9,872 nt of DNA, from assembly GCA_022563285.1 (NCBI GenBank), contig JADFNQ010000033.1, positions 1-9,872 of the forward strand, read 5' to 3'. The number at the start of each line of letters is the position of its first letter. The stretch's first letter is position 1. This stretch comes from Chloroflexota bacterium (GTDB taxonomy: Bacteria; Chloroflexota; Dehalococcoidia; SM23-28-2; RBG-16-64-32). The notes below the pieces were generated by a model. The model searched no databases. It was not told the DNA's origin and saw only the letters and a list, made by a program, of their open reading frames with translations. The position numbers and the translations under genes are program-made. Shown piece by piece: positions 6,383 to 9,872 of this stretch.

Positions 6383-6695
6383 CCGAGTTTCACCACATTA
6401 GCGCCGATCGGTGATTCGGCATGCCTTCCAGCACGATTTCCACAACAGTAGAGCACTCCGACTACGCTGTCAACAGCGAGGCTTGCAGGGTTCTCCAGAA
6501 CTGTACCCCCTAGTTTAACGCACATCACAGAGTACGAGTTGGGCTGGCCACCGGTTTGGTCAGGCTATATGCTTATCTCTTATGAAGGCATGTACCCCTC
6601 TTCCCGCCCACGCCCTCTCGCTGTTCCTAGCCCGGCGCGGTCGGCCCCCTTCAGCTTGCCGGAGCTGCCAGTAGAATGCAACGTGAGGGCGGTCA
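6383..6695. other. Divergent intergenic region between the two PAP2 genes
   Basis: This 313-base spacer is less GC-rich than its flanks. It contains the minus-strand promoter at 6445-6473, a small perfect dyad GTTCT-CC-AGAAC (6490-6501) and another pair GCCGA/TCGGC (6403-6407, 6416-6420) in the PAP2 leader. An AT-rich patch at 6565-6590 may hold the plus-strand promoter for the second PAP2 gene, but no convincing -35/-10 pair was found. No RNA gene or protein-coding gene was recognised. Confidence 0.6.
6445..6473 (-). promoter_or_regulatory. Promoter of the PAP2 - radical SAM - recJ - DDN run
   Basis: On the minus strand a perfect TTGACA (6473-6468) is followed after exactly 17 bases by TACTGT (6450-6445, 4/6 to TATAAT). 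Initiation near 6438 gives a leader of about 56 bases. Because the four downstream genes are separated by only 39-53 bases without a terminator, one transcript from here could cover them all. Confidence 0.6.
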
Positions 6696-7451
6696 GTGGT
6701 GAATGCGAAACAGACTGAATCGGCGACAGGATCCCGGGTGCGCGGTTCCCGGCTGAACGGAGCGCTTGCGGTCGCTCGGGACGCCGTCCGCTTCGCAGTT
6801 ACACCCAGCCGGCGGAACCTTCTGCACTGGCTTTCCTGGGTTGTCACGCTTTCTGTGGTCCTCATCACGACCGTCATCCTCGTTGACGGTCAGATCTACG
6901 GCTGGGAGGAGTACCTCACGCGGCGTGTGCAGGAAGCAGATTACCCGATCTGGCTGATCCGGCTCACATCGGACGACTTGACCAGTACGTTCGCCTGGCA
7001 GGGACTATTGGTCATAGCTTCGATAGTCACCGTCCTGTGGCTTCTCCGGCAGCGGGTCGCAGCGGCCCTGGCGGTGCTGGCTCTCCCGCTGCACGTTGTC
7101 GGCAATTTTCCCAAGGCGATCGTCGACCGTGACCGGCCCTCAGAGCTCTTTGAAGGCATCTTCGGGGTCGGTGGAGGGCGAAGCTTCCCCAGCGGTCACT
7201 CCGAATTCGCTGTCACTTTCTTCGGCTTCGTGGCCTTCCTGGTGCTGATACATCTCCGCGGCCGCCTCCAGCGAGTTGGCGTCGTCCTTGTTTGGCTGGT
7301 CTTCGCCATCTCTGTGGGGATCGGCCGCATCGCTGACGGCCGGCACTGGCCGCTGGATGTTCTCATCGGCTACGTCATTGGCATCGGGTTACTCTCGGGG
7401 CTAATCTGGCTCCACACGGCCTTCCGCCGGGCTAGGGAACGGGCTGAATAG
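6696..7451 (+). CDS. PAP2-family membrane phosphatase (classical type)
   Basis: A 251-residue integral membrane phosphatase with all three classical PAP2 motifs: KAIVDRDRP (140-148, K-x6-RP), FPSGHSE (164-170) with His168, and GRIADGRHWPLD (210-221) giving Arg211, His217 and Asp221. This is the complete catalytic set, so lipid or isoprenyl phosphate dephosphorylation is expected; the exact substrate (phosphatidate, undecaprenyl diphosphate, phosphatidylglycerophosphate) is open. Hydrophobic segments are near 46-63, 101-117, 121-137, 171-187, 194-209 and 220-238. The N-terminal 40 residues are basic and polar. GAGGG at 6685-6689 is 6 bases before the GTG at 6696; a second GTG follows at once. 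It is divergent from the AUR1-like PAP2 gene and from a different branch of the superfamily, so the pair is not a simple recent duplication. Confidence 0.9.
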   Translation: MVNAKQTESATGSRVRGSRLNGALAVARDAVRFAVTPSRRNLLHWLSWVVTLSVVLITTVILVDGQIYGWEEYLTRRVQEADYPIWLIRLTSDDLTSTFAWQGLLVIASIVTVLWLLRQRVAAALAVLALPLHVVGNFPKAIVDRDRPSELFEGIFGVGGGRSFPSGHSEFAVTFFGFVAFLVLIHLRGRLQRVGVVLVWLVFAISVGIGRIADGRHWPLDVLIGYVIGIGLLSGLIWLHTAFRRARERAE

Positions 7452-7478
7452 CGATCCCCCGCGCCCCTGTGCTAGCGC

Positions 7479-7920
7479 CTACCGCTGTCGGTCATCAGGC
7501 TTTTCATAAGACCGGTTCGCCTCTTCCAACAGATTATTCAGCGTGGTGAACCATTCCCTAGTCACCTTAGCGTTGCCCAATTGGAGTGGAAACGGCCCTC
7601 TGCTTAGCTGAAAATGATGCATGTCGCCCTGATATGCTATGCGGACAAGGGCCGCGCTCCACCACCGATGCTTTTCTAGGTGCGTCACCTCGTCTATGTC
7701 CGACAAGTGGAAGCTGAAGCGATTTCGGCATCCAAAACAGCAGACGGTTCAGTAGGGGGAGCATCGTCCGGCGAATCCAAATGAGCCGGTCTTCGGTTAG
7801 GAAGGCTCGGCCAGGCGCTACTCTCGGAAAGATTATGCACAGTGCATCCGCGTCCAGCAGGATTCGTTCATCGTTCGCCAGTATCTCCTCGCAGCGCCGT
7901 CTAAGTTTGTCTTCCGCCAT
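7479..7920 (-). pseudogene. Small GRAM/PH-like domain gene interrupted by a one-base frameshift
   Basis: Two minus-strand frames join into one coherent protein of about 146 residues. Frame A (ATG at 7920) gives residues 1-72, including GRAFLTEDRLIWIRR and PKSLQLPL; frame B (7703 down to the stop at 7479) continues SDIDEVTHLEKHRWWSAAL and ends EEANRSYEKPDDRQR. Skipping the single C at 7704 (plus strand) restores LQLPLSDIDEV, a natural strand-turn for a GRAM/PH-like fold. The fold is suggested by the pattern G-x-x-x-LT-x-x-R-L-x-x followed by short strands and a C-terminal helix, and is a tentative call. Without correction, frame A runs on to 117 residues with an unlikely tail. The cause may be a sequencing error, a real mutation or, less likely, recoding. 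It lies 59 bases after nnr on the same strand and is convergent with the second PAP2 gene. Confidence 0.65.
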
Positions 7921-7948
7921 CCGCTAATCCGTTCCCCATCCGTTGCCA

Positions 7949-7976
7949 AGTTTCCTGTTTCGAGTTTCGGGTTTCG
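7949..7976. repeat. Four-unit heptamer array between nnr and the GRAM-like gene
   Basis: Four 7-base units in tandem on plus: AGTTTCC, TGTTTCG, AGTTTCG, GGTTTCG. The array starts three bases beyond the nnr stop codon and fills about half of the 59-base spacer. It matches the 2637-2664 array in unit length, copy number, position after a gene end and the adjoining CCCT, though the unit sequence differs (GTTTCS against GGTTCT). Confidence 0.75.
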
Positions 7977-7979
7977 CCC

Positions 7980-9623
7980 TCACTCCCCTCGCAGCTCCTT
8001 CATCGCCCGCGGCAGCGCCGGCAGCAGATCCGAAGCCACCATCCCTGCGCTCCCCAGCTCCGCCCGTACCCGCTCCCCCGCCAGCCCGTGCAGGTACACC
8101 CCCAGGCTCGCCGCCTCGTACGGCTCCAAGCCCTGTCCTGAGCCTGCCTGCCCTGAGCTTGCCGAACGGGTCGAAGGGCCCTGCGCCAGCAGCCCCGCGA
8201 TCGCCCCCGCCAGCACGTCGCCCGTGCCCGCGGAGGCCAGCCCTGGGTTCGCGAACGGGCTCAGCCGCGCCCGAACGCCATGCCCGTCCGGGTCCGGCGC
8301 CGCCACCACTGTGTTCGCCCCTTTCAGCACCACCGTTACGCCCCACTCCGCAGCGCACTTCCTCGCCACCGCCAGCCGGTCCGACTGTATCTCCTCCATC
8401 GGGAGCCCCGTCAGCCGCGACAGCTCTCCCGGGTGCGGCGTCACCACCGTCGGCGCTGAGATATCCTTCCACCAGCCCTCCACCTCGGACAGGTTGTTCA
8501 GCCCGTCCGCGTCGATGACTACGCCACGCAGGCCTTGTCCTGAGCCTGTCGAAGGAGTGTCCGCTTTTAGCCGGGGCAGCAGGGAGCGCATGAAGGCGTG
8601 GACGTACCCCTCCTGGCCCAGCCCCGGCCCCACCAGGAGCGAATCGTATCCTCCGCCCAGCGCCTGTCCCACCGCGTGGGCCCCCTCAGCGGTGAGGTAC
8701 CCCTCCTCGTCTGGCAGCGGCTCGAACGTCGCCTCCGTGAGCTTGGCGGCGAAGATCGGATACAGCGTTGAGGCGCAGGCCAGCGTCACCAGGCCGGCGC
8801 CGGCCCGCAGGCCGCCCATGCAGCTCAGCACTGCGGCGCCGATGTAGCGGGGCGAGCCCGCCACCACCAGCACCCGCCCGAACGTCCCCTTGTGCGCCCC
8901 CGGCGGCCGCTCCGGCAGCGCCGACCGCGCCCAGCGGGCCGTCATCAGCTCCGTCCACTGCTCCGACTCGGTCTCCTTTGGTATGCCGATCTCCACCACC
9001 TCCACTCGCCCGGCGAGCTGCGCCCCCGGCAGGACGTGCAGCCCCACCTTGCTCCAGGCCAGCGCCACTGTGGCGTCGGCGGCCACGCAGCGAGGGTCGG
9101 CGGCGCCGGTGTCGGCGTCCACCCCGGTGGGCATATCCACCGCCAGCAGGCGCGGCGGCAGGGTCCTCCCCCGCGCCGCTCGCAGCCGCTCCAGCACCTC
9201 CGCCAGCGCCCCCTCGATGGGGCGGGCACTACCCGTTCCCAGCAGAGCGTCGATCACCAGGTCCGCCTCGACCAGCAGCTCCTCCAGCCGCTTGTACCCC
9301 TGCTTCGCGTCCTCCTCAGCCGTCGTCGCCGGCACTTCCGCCTTCAGGAGGGGCGCGAACACCGCGTCCTTCTTGTCGCGACGCTTCAGCAGGTACACGC
9401 TCACCCTCGCGCCCCACTCCCGCAGGTGCCGCGCCGCCACCAGGCCATCGCCGCCGTTGTTGCCCGGGCCCGCCAGCACCACGATCCGCCGCTCCGCCAC
9501 CTCCCCCAGCAGCAGCCACGCCTCCTGCGCCACCGCCAGCCCCGCGTTCTCCATGAGCTGCCCAACCGGCACCCCTGCCCCCTTCTCCGCCTCCTGCATC
9601 TCCGCGACCGTGACCAGCTTCAT
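7980..9623 (-). CDS. nnr: Bifunctional NAD(P)HX repair enzyme: epimerase plus ADP-dependent dehydratase
   Basis: This 547-residue fused enzyme repairs hydrated NADH and NADPH. The N-terminal YjeF_N epimerase domain (about 1-215) shows LMENAG (23-28), AGPGNNGGDGL (51-61), DALLGTG (125-131) and VDMPTGVDADTG (162-173). The C-terminal ribokinase-like dehydratase domain (about 235-547) shows KGTFGRVLVVAGS (245-257), GPGLG (332-336), DADGLN (371-376), TPHPGE (395-400), KGANTVV (434-440) and NPGLASAGTGDVLAG (459-473), where the GTGD Asp is the expected catalytic residue. All motifs look intact. The ATG at 9623 overlaps the stop of the upstream cyclase-YHS gene as ATGA, favouring this start over one 14 codons earlier. 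Two micro-element insertions sit in loops, at 357-363 (PSTGSGQ) and 483-497 (PSTRSASSGQAGSGQ). Confidence 0.96.
   Translation of the reverse strand: MKLVTVAEMQEAEKGAGVPVGQLMENAGLAVAQEAWLLLGEVAERRIVVLAGPGNNGGDGLVAARHLREWGARVSVYLLKRRDKKDAVFAPLLKAEVPATTAEEDAKQGYKRLEELLVEADLVIDALLGTGSARPIEGALAEVLERLRAARGRTLPPRLLAVDMPTGVDADTGAADPRCVAADATVALAWSKVGLHVLPGAQLAGRVEVVEIGIPKETESEQWTELMTARWARSALPERPPGAHKGTFGRVLVVAGSPRYIGAAVLSCMGGLRAGAGLVTLACASTLYPIFAAKLTEATFEPLPDEEGYLTAEGAHAVGQALGGGYDSLLVGPGLGQEGYVHAFMRSLLPRLKADTPSTGSGQGLRGVVIDADGLNNLSEVEGWWKDISAPTVVTPHPGELSRLTGLPMEEIQSDRLAVARKCAAEWGVTVVLKGANTVVAAPDPDGHGVRARLSPFANPGLASAGTGDVLAGAIAGLLAQGPSTRSASSGQAGSGQGLEPYEAASLGVYLHGLAGERVRAELGSAGMVASDLLPALPRAMKELRGE
8137..8178. 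repeat. Dispersed micro-element, copy 2, split by a 24-bp nested insert
   Basis: The host copy is CCTGAGCCTG (8137-8146) plus TCGAAGGG (8171-8178). Between them lie exactly 24 bases (8147-8170) whose core CCCTGAGCTTGCCGAACGGG is a diverged copy of the same element in the same orientation. On the Nnr protein this turns PST-GSGQ into PST-RSASSGQA-GSGQ, adding eight residues. The whole insertion is flanked by a direct repeat, CAGGGC on the minus strand (GCCCTG at 8130-8135 and 8177-8182), and its removal restores LLAQG-LEPYEAA, the usual Nnr sequence. Confidence 0.8.
8536..8555. repeat. Dispersed micro-element, copy 3 (in nnr)
   Basis: TGTCCTGAGCCTGTCGAAGG on plus reads on minus as PSTGSGQ. It separates LLPRLKADT from GLRGVVIDADGLN of the dehydratase domain, a loop before the strand that carries the DADGLN motif. 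The frame is kept and no catalytic motif is hit. Confidence 0.85.
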
Positions 9624-9872
9624 GACCCATACTTCTCCGGCGCCGCCACGAACCGCCGCAGACACTCGTCCGAGCAGAACGCCTGCTCTCCTGAGCCTGT
9701 CGAAGGGCCCTCCAGCGTCAGCGTCGCCGCCGCCTCACCCGGCCCCAGCTCCATCCCGCACACCGGGTCGATCACCTTCTCCCTCCCCGCCGCGCTGACC
9801 GGACGCGCCTCGAACAGCACCAGCTCGTTCGCCAGCCCTTTTAACCGCCGCTTCCCCAGCCGTACGAACTCC
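9620..9872 (-). CDS. C-terminal end of a class III adenylate/guanylate cyclase fused to a YHS domain (partial)
   Basis: The minus-strand frame is open from the right window edge to the TGA at 9622-9620. The first visible residues, EFVRLGKRRLKGLANELVLFE, match the last strand and helix of class III nucleotide cyclase domains (pattern G-x-x-x-LKG-x-x-x-x-V-x-L-[FY]-E). After a short linker comes a YHS metal-binding domain: DPVCGMELGPGEAAATL and, further on, FCSDECLRRFVAAPEKY, with Cys in CGM and the C-x3-C pair. YHS domains are linked to copper or other metal handling, so the fusion could couple metal state to a second messenger; this is inference. A GTG at 9820 could start a stand-alone 66-residue YHS protein, but the cyclase-like residues upstream argue for a fusion. 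Micro-element copy 4 interrupts the YHS domain before FCS. The stop overlaps the nnr start (ATGA). Confidence 0.8.
   Translation of the reverse strand, partial: EFVRLGKRRLKGLANELVLFEARPVSAAGREKVIDPVCGMELGPGEAAATLTLEGPSTGSGEQAFCSDECLRRFVAAPEKYGS
9690..9707. repeat. Dispersed micro-element, copy 4 (in the YHS domain)
   Basis: CCTGAGCCTGTCGAAGGG on plus reads on minus as P-S-T-G-S-G(-E). It falls between TLEG and QAFCSDEC, in the turn before the metal-binding FCS-x2-C strand of the YHS domain, making that loop about five residues longer than usual. It is bordered by the near-direct repeat GGAGGGC / GGAGAGC on minus, a possible trace of a duplicated target. Confidence 0.82.

Noticed and set aside
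6560..6877. 105-codon minus-strand frame across the second PAP2 start
   Set aside because: It overlaps the plus-strand PAP2 gene and spacer, has no domain and no good ribosome binding site.
7924..8472. Gly/Ala/Arg-rich minus frame overlapping the end of nnr
   Set aside because: It is an alternate frame of nnr; the Nnr frame carries the conserved TPHPGE, KGANTVV and GTGD motifs here.
8768..9798. Long plus-strand frames opposite nnr and the YHS gene
   Set aside because: Pro/Ala/Ser-rich antisense products without domains; the minus strand holds intact Nnr and YHS motifs.
9620..9820. Stand-alone 66-residue YHS protein starting at GTG 9820
   Set aside because: The frame stays open upstream to the window edge and those residues match the end of a class III cyclase domain, so a fusion is more likely.

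Overview
This is a GC-rich bacterial window with ordinary bacterial gene organisation: Shine-Dalgarno starts, tight same-strand gene runs, and promoters close to TTGACA-N17-TATAAT. It carries a second-type EF-G paralogue, a deazaflavin (F420)-type nitroreductase-family protein, a class III cyclase fused to a YHS domain, a fused Nnr repair enzyme, and many in-frame copies of a short STGSGQ-coding repeat. From memory, this mix fits environmental Chloroflexota (Dehalococcoidia-like) best, with Actinobacteriota as second choice. No rRNA gene is present to settle it.

Layout. From 1 to 1119 (minus) lies the N-terminal part of an EF-G-2-like GTPase, which runs off the left edge. A 296-base divergent intergenic region (1120-1415) holds promoters for both sides. 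Next on plus are an Lrp/AsnC regulator (1416-1901) and an overlapping small unknown protein (1894-2169). Four minus-strand genes follow, transcribed from right to left, probably as one unit: an AUR1/IPC-synthase-like PAP2 membrane protein (6382-5546), a radical SAM protein with a cysteine-rich tail (5497-4460), recJ (4420-2642) and a DDN-family protein (2588-2166). A strong-looking promoter (6445-6473) precedes this run. After a 313-base divergent spacer comes a second, classical PAP2 phosphatase on plus (6696-7451). Convergent to it is a second minus run: the 3' end of a cyclase-YHS fusion (from the right edge to 9620), bifunctional Nnr (9623-7980, ATGA overlap) and a small GRAM/PH-like gene broken by one base (7920-7479).

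How the genes relate. The two PAP2 enzymes and the radical SAM protein suggest a membrane-lipid module; this is inference. RecJ (DNA repair), Nnr (repair of damaged NAD(P)H) and the EF-G paralogue are housekeeping-type genes. The Lrp regulator may control itself through a perfect dyad that overlaps its -10 box.

The most notable signal is not a gene. A core of about 17 bp, CCTGAGCCTGTCGAAGG on plus, occurs four times inside three unrelated minus-strand genes (recJ, nnr twice, cyclase-YHS). It is always in the same orientation and the same reading frame, adding P-S-T-G-S-G to loops. One nnr copy is split by a 24-bp insert that is itself a diverged copy, so the element appears to insert into itself. 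A second short-repeat family, arrays of four 7-bp units, sits at the 3' ends of recJ and nnr.
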